Notes: a model not told the origin generated them from the letters alone. A DNA stretch of 64,000 bases from Fen-178 sp049516835 (GCA_049516835.1 JBEKSR010000003.1:1-64000), one strand, 5' to 3'. Counted from the first letter of the stretch, positions 1 through 8,949 are shown. Translations and numbers: made by a program.

Positions 1-91
1 GCGACGGGCTTGAAAACACCACTGCGCTATCGGCCTTGACTGCCGCCACAACGGGTGCGCCCAGCGTATCACCTTGTTTCTTCCCCCGCCA

Positions 92-108
92 GACTGGGGC
101 CCCCAGTC
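92..108. terminator. GC hairpin at the 3' end of the aminotransferase operon
   Basis: An 8-bp perfect stem (GACTGGGG / CCCCAGTC, one-base loop) overlaps the stop codon of the aminotransferase. It is a possible transcription end for the three-gene minus-strand operon. No U-tract follows, so it may instead be a relative of the short palindromes seen elsewhere in the window. In the first 106 bases I see no gene I can support. Confidence 0.4.
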
Positions 109-1288
109 ACCTGCTCTGCGGTAAACCTGCCTTCGCCCTGCGAATCGCCCTCTCGAACCCCGGCAGCGCGCGCTCAATCTCGCCGCGCGGGATCGTAAGC
201 GACAGCCGCATGTACCCCCCGCGTCCGAACCCGGATCCCGGCACCGCCAGTATCCCCTCGGCTTGCAGCAGGCGGATGAACGCCAGGTCGTCGGGAATCG
301 GCGTCTTGGGGAACACGTAGAACGACCCTTGCGGGCGCGGCGCATCGTAGCCCATCGAGTTCAGAGCGTCGCATAGCAGGTCGCGCTTGGCCTGGTATTG
401 GCTCACGTCCACGGCCGCGTCGGGGACTTCGGCCACCACCCATTGCCAGATCGCCGGCGCGTTGATGTAGCCCAGGATGCGGTTGGCGAACGTGCACGCG
501 TTGACCAGCGCCGCGGCTTCCCCCAGGTGCGGCGGAATCGCCAGATAGCCGATGCGCTCCCCCGCCACCGCCATCGCCTTGGACCAGGACCACGCCAGCA
601 CCGCGCGGCCGATGATGCTCAGGGTCTCGGGCGGCGCGGCGCCGTCGAAGATCAGCGGACGGTAAGGTTCGTCGCTGATCACCAGCACCGGCTCGCGGAT
701 GATCCCGTTCAGCTCGCGCAGCACCTCCGCGCTGTACACCGCGCCGGTCGGGTTATTCGGGGAATTCAGAATGAGCGCCTTGGTGCGCGGCGTCAGCGCG
801 GCTGCGATGCGCCCGATGTCGGGCTGGAAGCTCTCGCCGGTTTCCACCGCCACCACCCGGCCGCCGTGATTCTCGATATAGAAACGGTACTCGGGAAAGT
901 AGGGGTTCAGGACAATGACTTCGTCGCCGGGATCGAGGATCGATTTGAGCACCGTGTTGATGGCCCCGGCGGCGCCCACCGTCATGATTACGTCTCCGCC
1001 CGCGAAGGCCACTCCGGTGCGCTCCGCCAGCCGTTTGGCGATGGCCGCGCGGACCTCGGGGAACCCGGCGTTGGGCATGTAGCCGTGGCTGCGCGGACGG
1101 TTCTCCCCCACCACGCGCCGCAACGCTGCGATCACCGCCTCGGGAGGCTCTACGTCGGGATTGCCCAGCGTGAAGTCGAAGACGTTCTCCGCGCCGCGCT
1201 CCCGGCGAAGCTGGATGCCGATCTCAAACATCCGGCGGATCCACGAAGAGCGCTCCATCTGCTCCGCGATGGCCCGCGAGATGCTCAC
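107..1288 (-). CDS. PLP-dependent aminotransferase, class I/II
   Basis: A 393-residue fold-type I aminotransferase of the aspartate aminotransferase family, using pyridoxal phosphate to transfer amino groups to 2-oxo acids. Visible signatures are the substrate/PLP motif SPNNPTG and the Schiff-base lysine in SWSKAMAVAGERIGY. I start it at a GTG at 1288 (VSISRAIAEQM), which overlaps the stop of the ACT gene as GTGA; the longer open frame upstream only shadows the ACT gene. It is the last gene of an operon with an ACT protein and a PaaK-type ligase, so an aromatic or branched amino acid substrate is plausible (inference). The exact substrate cannot be read from sequence. Confidence 0.9.
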   Translation of the reverse strand: MSISRAIAEQMERSSWIRRMFEIGIQLRRERGAENVFDFTLGNPDVEPPEAVIAALRRVVGENRPRSHGYMPNAGFPEVRAAIAKRLAERTGVAFAGGDVIMTVGAAGAINTVLKSILDPGDEVIVLNPYFPEYRFYIENHGGRVVAVETGESFQPDIGRIAAALTPRTKALILNSPNNPTGAVYSAEVLRELNGIIREPVLVISDEPYRPLIFDGAAPPETLSIIGRAVLAWSWSKAMAVAGERIGYLAIPPHLGEAAALVNACTFANRILGYINAPAIWQWVVAEVPDAAVDVSQYQAKRDLLCDALNSMGYDAPRPQGSFYVFPKTPIPDDLAFIRLLQAEGILAVPGSGFGRGGYMRLSLTIPRGEIERALPGFERAIRRAKAGLPQSR

Positions 1289-1707
1289 AGGTCGACGTCC
1301 GGCAGCACGTTGACGCCGGCCGCGCGCAGATGCTCGATGGCCACGTCGGGACGGTCGAACCGGAAGATCATGATCGCCCGGTCTTCCCGCCCGAACGTAA
1401 ACGCGTACATATACTCGATATTCACGCCGCTCGGCTCGATCGTTTCCAGCAAGCCGGCCAGGCCGCCGGGACGGTCCTCGACCTCCACCGCCACCACCTC
1501 GGTCTCGTTGACCACGTACCCGGCCTTCTGCAACAGTTCCCGGCCCTTCTCCCAATCGGAAACGATCAGCCGCAGGATTCCGAACTGCTGCGTATCCGCC
1601 AGCGTCAGGGTGCGGATGTTGACCCCCGCGCGGGCCAGCAGGCGGCACGGTTCCACCGTCTTGCCCGGACTGTTTTCCAGGAATAGGGAAAGCTGATGGA
1701 TTTTCAT
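1285..1707 (-). CDS. tandem ACT-domain protein
   Basis: A 140-residue protein made only of two ACT domains, about residues 1-65 (MKIHQLSLFLENSPGK...) and 70-138 (VVAVEVEDRPGGLAGLL...). ACT domains bind small ligands, usually amino acids, and regulate partner enzymes. Both ends overlap neighbours by 4 nt (ATGA with the ligase, GTGA with the aminotransferase), so the three are probably cotranslated. ACT proteins of this size commonly accompany phenylacetate-CoA ligase-like genes; a role as amino-acid sensor for the two enzymes is inferred. Confidence 0.88.
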   Translation of the reverse strand: MKIHQLSLFLENSPGKTVEPCRLLARAGVNIRTLTLADTQQFGILRLIVSDWEKGRELLQKAGYVVNETEVVAVEVEDRPGGLAGLLETIEPSGVNIEYMYAFTFGREDRAIMIFRFDRPDVAIEHLRAAGVNVLPDVDL

Positions 1708-3008
1708 GATTCCCTCCGGTCGATCACTCTTTTGGCTTTGCCTTCGCTGCGCTGGATGGTGTGGGACTCCACCAGGCGCACGGCGACGCGCAGCCCCAGG
1801 ATGTGGTCCAGCGCATCCGCCAGCCGCTCCTGCAACCCCTCCAGCGCGCCCACTTTGTCGCTGAAGAATTCCGGCGTCACCTCTACCTGGACCTCCATCG
1901 CGTCCAGCCCCTTCTGCCGCGTGAGGATGATCTGATAGTGCGGCAGCGTGCCTTCCACCGCCAGCAGCGCGGCTTCAATCTGGGACGGGAATACGTTCAC
2001 CCCGCGGATGATGAACATATCGTCGCTGCGGCGCGAAATGCGCGCCATCCGCCGTAGCGTGCGGCCGCAACCGCAGGGCGAGGCGATCAGGCGCGTGATG
2101 TCGCGCGTGCGGTAGCGGATCATCGGCATGGCCTGCTTGCTGAGCGTGGTCAGCACCAACTCGCCCTCCGCGCCGTCCGGCAGCCGCTCGCCGCTTTCGG
2201 GATCGACGATCTCGGGGTAGAAGTGGTCCTCGAAAATGTGCAGGCCATCCTGGCAGGAGCACTCGATGGCCACTCCCGGCCCCACGATTTCCGATAGCCC
2301 GTAGATGTCGAAAGCCCGGATGCCGGCTTCGGCCTCGATGCGCCGGCGCATGGAATCGGTCCACGGCTCCGCGCCGAAAATACCCGCGCGCAGCGGCAGG
2401 TCGCGGATGTCCACGCCCAGTTCCCCCGCGCGCTCCACCAGGTGAATGAAATAGCTGGGCGTGCAGCAGATGGCCGTCACTTTGAAATCGCGCAGCACCA
2501 TGATCTGGCGGTCGGTATTGCCGCCCGAAATCGGAATCACCGTGGCCCCCAGCGCTTCCGCCCCGTAATGCGCTCCCAGCCCGCCCGTGAACAGGCCGTA
2601 CCCATAGGCGTTTTGCACCACGTCGCCGTGCGTCAACCCGCACGCCGCGAAGGCTCGGACCATCGAGTTGGTCCACACGTTCAGGTCCTCGCGCGTGTAC
2701 GCCACCACGATCGGCTTTCCGGTGGTGCCGCTGGAAGCGTGCAGCCGCACCACCTCGCTCATGGGGCTGGCGAACAACCCGAATGGATACGTGTCCCGCA
2801 GATCGGCCTTGGTGGTGAAGGGAAACCGTCCCAGGTCGCTCGGGTCGCAAAGCGACTCCGGACCGAGACCGCGCTCGTCCATGCGCGTCCGGTAGAGGTG
2901 AACATTCTGATAAGCGCGCGCTGCTACCGCGCGCAATCGCGCAAGCTGCAACTGGCGCATTTGCGGGAGCGGCAGGTAGTCGGGCGCGCTGGCTTCAAGA
3001 AAACTCAT
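1704..3008 (-). CDS. phenylacetate-CoA ligase (PaaK) family protein
   Basis: A 434-residue adenylate-forming enzyme of the PaaK family, close to the family's usual 430-440 residues. It is expected to activate an aryl-acetate to its CoA thioester with ATP. It has the phosphate-binding motif HASSGTTGKP, the adenine region IYGLSE and a C-terminal PaaK domain (FIIRGVNVFPSQIE). The start is ATG 3008 (MSFLEAS); the frame stays open upstream but that region lacks family sequence. As first gene of the operon with the ACT protein and aminotransferase, it suggests breakdown of an aromatic amino acid by transamination and CoA activation (inference; no oxidoreductase for the middle step is in view). Confidence 0.9.
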   Translation of the reverse strand: MSFLEASAPDYLPLPQMRQLQLARLRAVAARAYQNVHLYRTRMDERGLGPESLCDPSDLGRFPFTTKADLRDTYPFGLFASPMSEVVRLHASSGTTGKPIVVAYTREDLNVWTNSMVRAFAACGLTHGDVVQNAYGYGLFTGGLGAHYGAEALGATVIPISGGNTDRQIMVLRDFKVTAICCTPSYFIHLVERAGELGVDIRDLPLRAGIFGAEPWTDSMRRRIEAEAGIRAFDIYGLSEIVGPGVAIECSCQDGLHIFEDHFYPEIVDPESGERLPDGAEGELVLTTLSKQAMPMIRYRTRDITRLIASPCGCGRTLRRMARISRRSDDMFIIRGVNVFPSQIEAALLAVEGTLPHYQIILTRQKGLDAMEVQVEVTPEFFSDKVGALEGLQERLADALDHILGLRVAVRLVESHTIQRSEGKAKRVIDRRES

Positions 3009-3086
3009 AATCTCCCGTTCCGGCCGGCGGCGCGGCCAAGCGAGAGAAGATTGTACCGCGCCCGCCCCAAGGCCGGCAACACTCGC

Positions 3087-3111
3087 TATAATCTTGTGGT
3101 ATTTGTGGTAT
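3087..3111 (+). promoter_or_regulatory. -10 box and tandem operator-like repeats upstream of the MFS/pxp genes
   Basis: A perfect TATAAT (3087-3092) is followed at once by two abutting copies of TTGTGGTAT (3094-3102 and 3103-3111). No good -35 box is visible at the matching spacing. The location between the divergent PaaK and MFS genes suits a regulator site. The repeat identity is direct; the regulator is unknown. Confidence 0.45.
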
Positions 3112-3146
3112 CGGACAAATTTCTCCGCAAAGGCTGCTGACATTTC

Positions 3147-4415
3147 ATGACACCCGCCATCGCCCGGCCCGCCACCTCGCAATATCGCTGGATCATCTGC
3201 GCCCTGCTGTTCTTCGCCACCGTGATCTCTTACGTGGATCGCGGCGTGCTGGGTTATCTGGAAAAGTACCTGGAAGGCATTTTTCATTTCGACAGCGTTC
3301 AGTACAGCTACATGACCACGGCTTTCCAGGTAGCCTATGCCATCGGGATGGTGGCCGCGGGATGGCTCACGGACCGCTTGGGCACCCGCAAGGGCCTCGC
3401 GCTGGCCATCACGCTTTGGAGCCTTGCCGCCATGACGCCCGGCGCGGCCACGGGTGTCTGGACATTCTGCTTTGCGATGTTCTTCCTCGGGATCGGCGAA
3501 GCCGCCAACTTCCCGGCATGCAACAAGACGGTGGCGGAGTGGTTTCCGAAAAAGGAACGCGCCCTGGCCTTCGGGATATTCAACAGCGGGGCCAATGTCG
3601 GCAACATCGCCGTTCCGGTGCTGGTGCCGGCTCTGGTCTTCGCCGTCGGGTGGCGCGGCGCTTTCGTCGTGGCGGGCGCCTCGGGTCTCGTCTGGCTCGT
3701 CTTCTGGCTCTGGCTTTACCGCACGCCCGAGGTTCATCCCAGGGTATCGGCGGAGGAGTTGGCGCACATCCAGAGCGACCCGCCGGAGAAGACCGAGAAG
3801 GTTCCCTGGGCCCGCATACTTCCCGTGAAGGAGACCTGGGCGTTCACGGTGGCCAAGATGCTCACCGACCCCATCTGGTGGTTTTACCTCTTCTGGCTAC
3901 CCCGCTACCTGCAGGAAACCTTCCACACGAGCATCACCACCAACCGGGCTCCCGTCATCGCGGTTTACCTCATCTCCTGCGTAGGCAGCGTCGGTGGTGG
4001 ATGGCTCTCTACCGCCATGCTCGGGGGCGGAAGGAGTCTCAATGCCGCGCGCAAAACCGCCCTGCTGATTTGCGCCCTGATGGTCCTGCCGGTCCTGTAC
4101 GCGCCGTACGCCAAGAGCCTTTGGGTGGTGGTGGGGCTGATTGGTCTGGCGGCGGCGGCGCACCAGGGTTGGTCCGCCAACCTGTTCACGCTGGCCTCCG
4201 ACCTGTTTCCCAAGGCGGCCGTGGGAAGCGTGACGGGGTTCGGCGGCATGGCCGGGGCCATTGTCGGCGCGGGTTTCCAGCTCTCTGCCGGCTACATTGT
4301 GCAGTTGACCAACAGCTATGTGCCACTCTTCATCATGGCGGGCTTGGCCTACGTGATGGCGCTGTTGGTTATTCATACCCTGTCGCCCAAGCTGGCGCCC
4401 GCTAAGTTGGATTGA
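3147..4415 (+). CDS. MFS transporter, anion:cation symporter (hexuronate/galactonate-like) family
   Basis: A 422-residue, 12-segment major facilitator protein. The opening ISYVDRGVLGYL and the loop GWLTDRLGTRKG are typical of the ACS family, which imports organic anions such as hexuronates, aldonates or tartrates with protons. It is followed, with a 4-nt overlap, by the 5-oxoprolinase genes, so the cargo could be 5-oxoproline or a related acid (inference). Tandem operator-like repeats lie 35 bases upstream. Confidence 0.88.
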   Translation: MTPAIARPATSQYRWIICALLFFATVISYVDRGVLGYLEKYLEGIFHFDSVQYSYMTTAFQVAYAIGMVAAGWLTDRLGTRKGLALAITLWSLAAMTPGAATGVWTFCFAMFFLGIGEAANFPACNKTVAEWFPKKERALAFGIFNSGANVGNIAVPVLVPALVFAVGWRGAFVVAGASGLVWLVFWLWLYRTPEVHPRVSAEELAHIQSDPPEKTEKVPWARILPVKETWAFTVAKMLTDPIWWFYLFWLPRYLQETFHTSITTNRAPVIAVYLISCVGSVGGGWLSTAMLGGGRSLNAARKTALLICALMVLPVLYAPYAKSLWVVVGLIGLAAAAHQGWSANLFTLASDLFPKAAVGSVTGFGGMAGAIVGAGFQLSAGYIVQLTNSYVPLFIMAGLAYVMALLVIHTLSPKLAPAKLD

Positions 4416-6076
4416 GCGGCGTGACCATCCAGCCGGCGAGCGACCGTTCGCTCTTGGTCTCGTTCGGCGACGAAATCTCGATCGACGCGCACCGCCAGGT
4501 GGCTCGTCTCACCCACGCCCTCGAGGGTCAGCGCGGCGTCCTGAATCTGCACCCCGCGTTCGCATCCGTCCTCATCGATTTCGACCCCCGGTTCCACAGC
4601 CACGCGGATATCGAAGCTCTCGTGCACGAGCGCATGGAGACCGTCCGCGACGAATCCCGCCCCGCCCGCGTGGTCGAGATCCCGGTCTGCTACGGAGGTG
4701 AATTCGGCCCCGATCTGGAGTTCGTGGCGCGCCACGCTGGCCTGGCGCCCGAGCGCGTGGTCGAGTTGCACGCCGCGGCGGATTACCTGGTCTACTTCGT
4801 GGGCTTCGCCACCTGCTTCCCATACCTGGGCGGCCTTCCGCCCGAGCTTGCCACGCCGCGCCTTTCCGCGCCGCGCAAAAATGTTCCCGCCGGCAGCGTA
4901 GCCATCGGCGGCAGCCAGGCCGGCATCTACCCTCTGCCCTCGCCCGGCGGCTGGCGCATCGTCGGCCGCACGCCGCTGGCCCTATTCGACCCCCAATCTT
5001 CGCCCCCACCTTTGCTGCGCATGGGCGACCGCGTGTGCTTCACCCCGACATGTGGGGCAGGATTGTATCCTGCGCACCGGTTTTCAACCGGTGCTGGTCG
5101 GCCTGTTTACCAGCGATCCGGGCGGGTTACCAACCCGCCGGACCCAGAGGGTACCCCTGCAAACCTGCCCCACAGGCCTGCCAACCCGCTTCCTGAAAAC
5201 ATTCGCGTCCTCTCACCCGGCCTCCAAACCACGGTCCAGGACCTCGGCCGCTTCGGCTACGCGCACTTCGGCGTTTCCGCGTCCGGCGCCGCCGACCCCC
5301 TGGCCCTGCGCGCCGGCAACCTCCTGGTGGGCAATGCCGAAAACGCCGCGGCGCTTGAAATGACGCTGGTAGGCGGCTCTTTCGAGTTCGAAACGGACGC
5401 CGTCATCGCGCTCACCGGCTCCGATTTCGGCGCCGGCCTGCCTCTGTGGACCGCCCTCGAGATTAAAGCCGGGCAAACCGTGCGTTGCGGCGCGACTCGT
5501 TCCGGGGCGAGGTGCTACCTGGCGGTGCGCGGCGGCATCGGCGTGCCCAAAGCCATGGGCAGCGCTTCCGTCCACGTCATGACGGGGGTGGGCGGCCGTC
5601 CGTTGCGCGCCGGCGACGCGCTTTCCATCGGCGATGCGGCCATCCGCCGGCCGCGCGCCGGCCTGCGCCACGCGCCGGAGTTCCCCCGCGCCGGCCCGCT
5701 GCGGGTCACCCCGGGACCGCAGGCGCACTGGTTCTCCGGCGAACTCTACGCCGCCGCGTATCGGGTGGCCGAGGAATCCAACCGCATGGGAATCCGCCTG
5801 CGCGGGCCGGCCATTCCCAGCCCGGCGGGCCACATGCTCACCGAGGGCGTGCCGCTGGGCGCCATCCAAATCCCGCCGGACGGCCAGCCCATTATTCTGT
5901 TCGTCGAGCACCAGACCACCGGAGGGTATCCCAAGCCCGCCAACGTGATCTCGGCGGACTTTTGGCGTCTCGGCGAATTGCGGCCGCGCGACGAAGTGCG
6001 CTTCGAGCGCGTCACCCTCGAGCAGGCGCTGGATCTGCTGCGCCAGCAGGAGCAATGGCTGTATGCTCTGGTGTGA
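4412..6076 (+). CDS. pxpBC: fused 5-oxoprolinase subunits B and C (PxpB-PxpC)
   Basis: A 554-residue fusion. Residues 1-213 are PxpB/KipI-like (DRSLLVSFGDEIS, YFVGFATCFPYLGGLP); about 257-550 are PxpC/KipA-like (SPGLQTTVQDLGRFGY, GASGAADPLALR-type region). With PxpA they hydrolyse 5-oxoproline to glutamate using ATP. Translation starts at TTG 4412, overlapping the MFS stop as TTGA, or at GTG 4421. Residues 214-254 are not protein-like: they are encoded by a GC-rich palindromic element that replaces the usual PxpB C-terminal tail and the PxpC start, fusing two normally separate genes in frame. Whether the fusion is active is not known. Confidence 0.9.
   Translation: MSGVTIQPASDRSLLVSFGDEISIDAHRQVARLTHALEGQRGVLNLHPAFASVLIDFDPRFHSHADIEALVHERMETVRDESRPARVVEIPVCYGGEFGPDLEFVARHAGLAPERVVELHAAADYLVYFVGFATCFPYLGGLPPELATPRLSAPRKNVPAGSVAIGGSQAGIYPLPSPGGWRIVGRTPLALFDPQSSPPPLLRMGDRVCFTPTCGAGLYPAHRFSTGAGRPVYQRSGRVTNPPDPEGTPANLPHRPANPLPENIRVLSPGLQTTVQDLGRFGYAHFGVSASGAADPLALRAGNLLVGNAENAAALEMTLVGGSFEFETDAVIALTGSDFGAGLPLWTALEIKAGQTVRCGATRSGARCYLAVRGGIGVPKAMGSASVHVMTGVGGRPLRAGDALSIGDAAIRRPRAGLRHAPEFPRAGPLRVTPGPQAHWFSGELYAAAYRVAEESNRMGIRLRGPAIPSPAGHMLTEGVPLGAIQIPPDGQPIILFVEHQTTGGYPKPANVISADFWRLGELRPRDEVRFERVTLEQALDLLRQQEQWLYALV
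5051..5174. repeat. palindromic REP/MITE-like element inside pxpBC
   Basis: A 124-bp block bounded by inverted ends TGTGGGGCAGG (5051-5061) and CCTGCCCCACA (5164-5174). Inside are further hairpins, for example GCACCGG/CCGGTGC around 5074-5094 and GGCGGGTT/AACCCGCC around 5111-5129. The same GTGGGGCAGGC-type core recurs at 10.5, 47.97 and 51.65 kb. It carries no stop codon in the pxpBC frame. Confidence 0.8.
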
Positions 6077-6079
6077 CGC

Positions 6080-6766
6080 ATGATTCTCGATCTCAACTGC
6101 GACATGGGCGAGTTGGAAGACGCCGGGCATGAAGCCGCGCTGATGGAGTACGTCACTTCCGCCAACATCGCCTGCGGCGGCCACGCCGGCGACGAGGCCG
6201 CCATGGAGCGCACCGCGCGCCTGGCCCTCGCCCGGGGCGTGCGCATCGGAGCGCATCCCGGCTATCCCGATCGCGCCAATTTCGGGCGCATTGCGATCCC
6301 CATGCCCGCCGCCGAAATCGAGCGCACGGTGCGCCGGCAAATCGAGCGGCTCGACGCCGTGGTGCGCAGCCTCGGCGGCCGGATCGTTCACGTCAAGCCC
6401 CACGGCGCGCTCTACAACGCGGCCGTGCGGAATACGGAAGTGGCGCGGGCCATCGCCGGCGGGGTGGCGGCCTGGGACCCGCGCGTCACGCTCTTCGGCC
6501 TGGCCGGCTCCGCCATGCTGGACGTCTGGCGTCAAATGGGCTTCCAGGTGGCGGCGGAGGCCTTCGCCGACCGGCGTTACGAGCCCGATGGCACGCTGCG
6601 CTCGCGCCAGTTCGCCGATGCCCTCATCACCGACCCGCGCGAGGCCGCCCGACAAGCGCTGCGCTTCGCGCGCGAGGGCAAGGCCCAGACCATCTGCGTG
6701 CACGGCGATACGCCCGGCGCCGTGGACATCCTGAAAGCCTGCCGCGAGGCGTTACTATACCAGTAA
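6080..6766 (+). CDS. pxpA: 5-oxoprolinase subunit A (LamB/YcsF family)
   Basis: A 228-residue LamB/YcsF protein. Family signatures are DLNCDMGE at the N-terminus, NIACGGHAGDEAAM, HPGYPDRANFGR and VKPHGALYN. It is the third component of the 5-oxoprolinase, which opens the 5-oxoproline ring produced by spontaneous cyclisation of glutamine and glutamate. It begins 3 bases after pxpBC and its TAA overlaps the next ATG by one base (TAATG), so it belongs to the operon. Confidence 0.92.
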   Translation: MILDLNCDMGELEDAGHEAALMEYVTSANIACGGHAGDEAAMERTARLALARGVRIGAHPGYPDRANFGRIAIPMPAAEIERTVRRQIERLDAVVRSLGGRIVHVKPHGALYNAAVRNTEVARAIAGGVAAWDPRVTLFGLAGSAMLDVWRQMGFQVAAEAFADRRYEPDGTLRSRQFADALITDPREAARQALRFAREGKAQTICVHGDTPGAVDILKACREALLYQ

Positions 6767-8364
6767 TGAGGCTGTTGCTGGTTGTCGCCGCTGCCGCTCC
6801 GCTGTTCGCGCAGAATCTCTGCCCTTACGGGATTGCGCCTTCGCAGCCATTTACCATTCCGGCGGTTTCTTACACAAGCCAGATCTATGTCTCTGCTGGT
6901 TCCGACTGCACGTGGACCTACAGCACGGATTCTCCGTGGATCACGTTCGCGCCCCCGAGCGTAACTACCGGATCTAGCACGCTTGGTTGGAGTGCGTCCG
7001 CCAACGTGACCCCCTACTCGCGCCAAGCCAACATCAAGGTGACCGGCGCTGGCGCGGCCGGCAACGCCCTGACTTTGACCATCAATCAGACTGGAGCCGT
7101 TTGCGCCATCACCCTGCCGCAGCCTCCTTCCGCCAGTATCGGTGTGAGCGGCGGCAGCGGCACTTTTCAGGTGCACGCCAACTGCAACTGGAGCGCCGCC
7201 TCCAGCTCGGGGTGGATCACGGTGCCCCCTAATACCGGCGGCACAGGCAATGGCACCGTCAACTACACCGTGGCGGCGAGCGGCTGCGCCACCGCGCGCA
7301 GCGGCGCCATCCCGGTCACGAGCTACACCGCCAGCCAGCAGTTTCAAATCAACCAGGACGGCTCACCAGGCAACTTCGCGGTCTCCCCCGCCAGTGTCAC
7401 GATTCCGCCGGCGGGCGTGGCCGGGGGGATCCTCAACGTGGCCACCGGAGACGGTTGCCCCTGGAGCGCCACCGTGGACGTGAGCTGGATCACGCTTCTT
7501 TCGGGTAGATCGGGCGCGGGCCCCGGCGGCTTCGGCTATAGCGTGCCGGCCAATACGGGCCCGCAGCGCGCCGGTCACATCACCGGCCTGCCGGGGCCGT
7601 GGGTGGTCACGGTCACCCAGCAGGCTTTGCCGCCTCCCGTCATGCAGTTGAACGCGGTGGTGAACGCCGCCAGCAACGTGGGAAGCGCCGTGTCGCCGGG
7701 GGAGATCGTGACGCTCTACGGCGCCAACATCGGCCCCGCAACCGCCGCCGGCTTCCAGGTCAACGCCGACGGCACCTACGCGAAATCGCTCGGCGGCACG
7801 CGGGTGCTGTTTGACGGCGTTCCCGCCGGCGTGATCTACGCCTCCGCATCCCAGGTGAATGCCGTGGCGCCGTACGGCCTCGCCGGCAAGTCCACAACCC
7901 AGGTGCAAGTGGAATATCAGGGCGTGCTTTCCAACGCCATGTCCGTTCCCGTGCAGGCCGCGCACCCCGGCCTCTTCACGGTGGATTCTTCGGGGCTCGG
8001 CGGCGGCGCCATCCTCAACCAGGATTATTCCGTCAATAGCGGTCTCCACTCCGCGGCGCGGGGCTCCTGGGTGATGATCTACTGCACCGGCGGAGGCGTT
8101 ACCATTCCCGCCAGCTTGGACGCGACCATCACGCCTGCGCCTCCACCCCTGTATAACCTCAGCCCAACGAACCCCGTGTCCGTCACCATTGGCGGCGTCG
8201 CGGCGACGGTCTCCTACAGCGGCGCGGCGCCGTCCCAGATTGCCGGGCTGACTCAGATCAACGCGCAGGTTCCAGCCGGCGTGACTCCGGGGACGAAGGT
8301 GCCCGTGATTGTGACGATCGGGACTTGGCAGAGCCAATCGGGCGTGACCATGGCCGTGCAGTAG
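6766..8364 (+). CDS. secreted protein with BACON-like repeats and TIGR03437 C-terminal domain
   Basis: A 532-residue exported protein. A signal peptide (MRLLLVVAAAAPLFAQ) is followed by three BACON-like beta-sandwich repeats (CTWTYSTDSPWITF, CNWSAASSSGWITV, CPWSATVDVSWITL), and a C-terminal block from about residue 290 starting VVNAASNVGSAVSPGEIVTLYG. That last block matches the Solibacter uncharacterised C-terminal domain as I know it and is a strong taxonomic marker. BACON domains are thought to bind carbohydrate or host surface material; here the ligand is unknown. The ATG overlaps the pxpA stop, but a functional link with 5-oxoproline use is doubtful. Confidence 0.85.
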   Translation: MRLLLVVAAAAPLFAQNLCPYGIAPSQPFTIPAVSYTSQIYVSAGSDCTWTYSTDSPWITFAPPSVTTGSSTLGWSASANVTPYSRQANIKVTGAGAAGNALTLTINQTGAVCAITLPQPPSASIGVSGGSGTFQVHANCNWSAASSSGWITVPPNTGGTGNGTVNYTVAASGCATARSGAIPVTSYTASQQFQINQDGSPGNFAVSPASVTIPPAGVAGGILNVATGDGCPWSATVDVSWITLLSGRSGAGPGGFGYSVPANTGPQRAGHITGLPGPWVVTVTQQALPPPVMQLNAVVNAASNVGSAVSPGEIVTLYGANIGPATAAGFQVNADGTYAKSLGGTRVLFDGVPAGVIYASASQVNAVAPYGLAGKSTTQVQVEYQGVLSNAMSVPVQAAHPGLFTVDSSGLGGGAILNQDYSVNSGLHSAARGSWVMIYCTGGGVTIPASLDATITPAPPPLYNLSPTNPVSVTIGGVAATVSYSGAAPSQIAGLTQINAQVPAGVTPGTKVPVIVTIGTWQSQSGVTMAVQ

Positions 8365-8434
8365 CCGGGAATTATGGTTTGCCCATTCTGTAGCGCCGCC
8401 AATCCCGGCAACGTACGATTCTAAGGAAACTGCC

Positions 8435-8947
8435 GTGAGCGCGACGATATCTTTGACGACCCTGAACGAGCTGTTCGACTACAACTACTGGGCGCGGGAC
8501 CGCCAGCTTCAAGCCTGCGCGGGCCTCACGGAGGAGCAGTTCCTGCGTCCGCTGGGAAACAGCTTCCCTTCGCTGCGGGACACTCTGACGCATCTGCTCG
8601 CCGTCGAGTGGTTGTGGCTGGAACGCTGGCGGGGACAGTCGCCCCGAACCTTGCTGGCCCCCGAGGAGTTCCCCACGCTGACTGCTTTGTCCCAGCGTTG
8701 GCGGACGGTGGAGCGCGAGATGAGAGAGCACGTGGCCGGTCTGAGTGACGAAGCGCTCGAGTGCCCTGCGACCTATGTCAATACCAGAGGGCAAACGTGG
8801 ACCTACCCGTTGTGGCGCATGATCCTGCACCTGCTCCAGCACCAGAGCTACCATCGCGGCCAGGTGACGGCCCTGTTGCGGCAACTGGGGGCGCAGCCGC
8901 CCAAGGTCGATTTCCTGGACGCGCACGACATGGGGTTCCGCTCCTGA
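8435..8947 (+). CDS. DinB family protein
   Basis: A 170-residue four-helix DinB-like protein. The likely metal-binding histidines are visible in DTLTHLLAVEWLW and HLLQHQSYHRGQV. DinB/YfiT-like proteins include thiol-dependent transferases and many of unknown role. It starts at GTG 8435, after a 70-bp gap from the previous gene, and ends 2 bases before the convergent serine hydrolase. Confidence 0.85.
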   Translation: MSATISLTTLNELFDYNYWARDRQLQACAGLTEEQFLRPLGNSFPSLRDTLTHLLAVEWLWLERWRGQSPRTLLAPEEFPTLTALSQRWRTVEREMREHVAGLSDEALECPATYVNTRGQTWTYPLWRMILHLLQHQSYHRGQVTALLRQLGAQPPKVDFLDAHDMGFRS

Positions 8948-8949
8948 GG

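Noticed and set aside
1..106. Possible edge gene in the first 106 bases
   Set aside because: One minus-strand frame (GDTLGAPVVAAVKADSAVV) looks protein-like but has no ATG, GTG or TTG start in view and is cut by the window edge.
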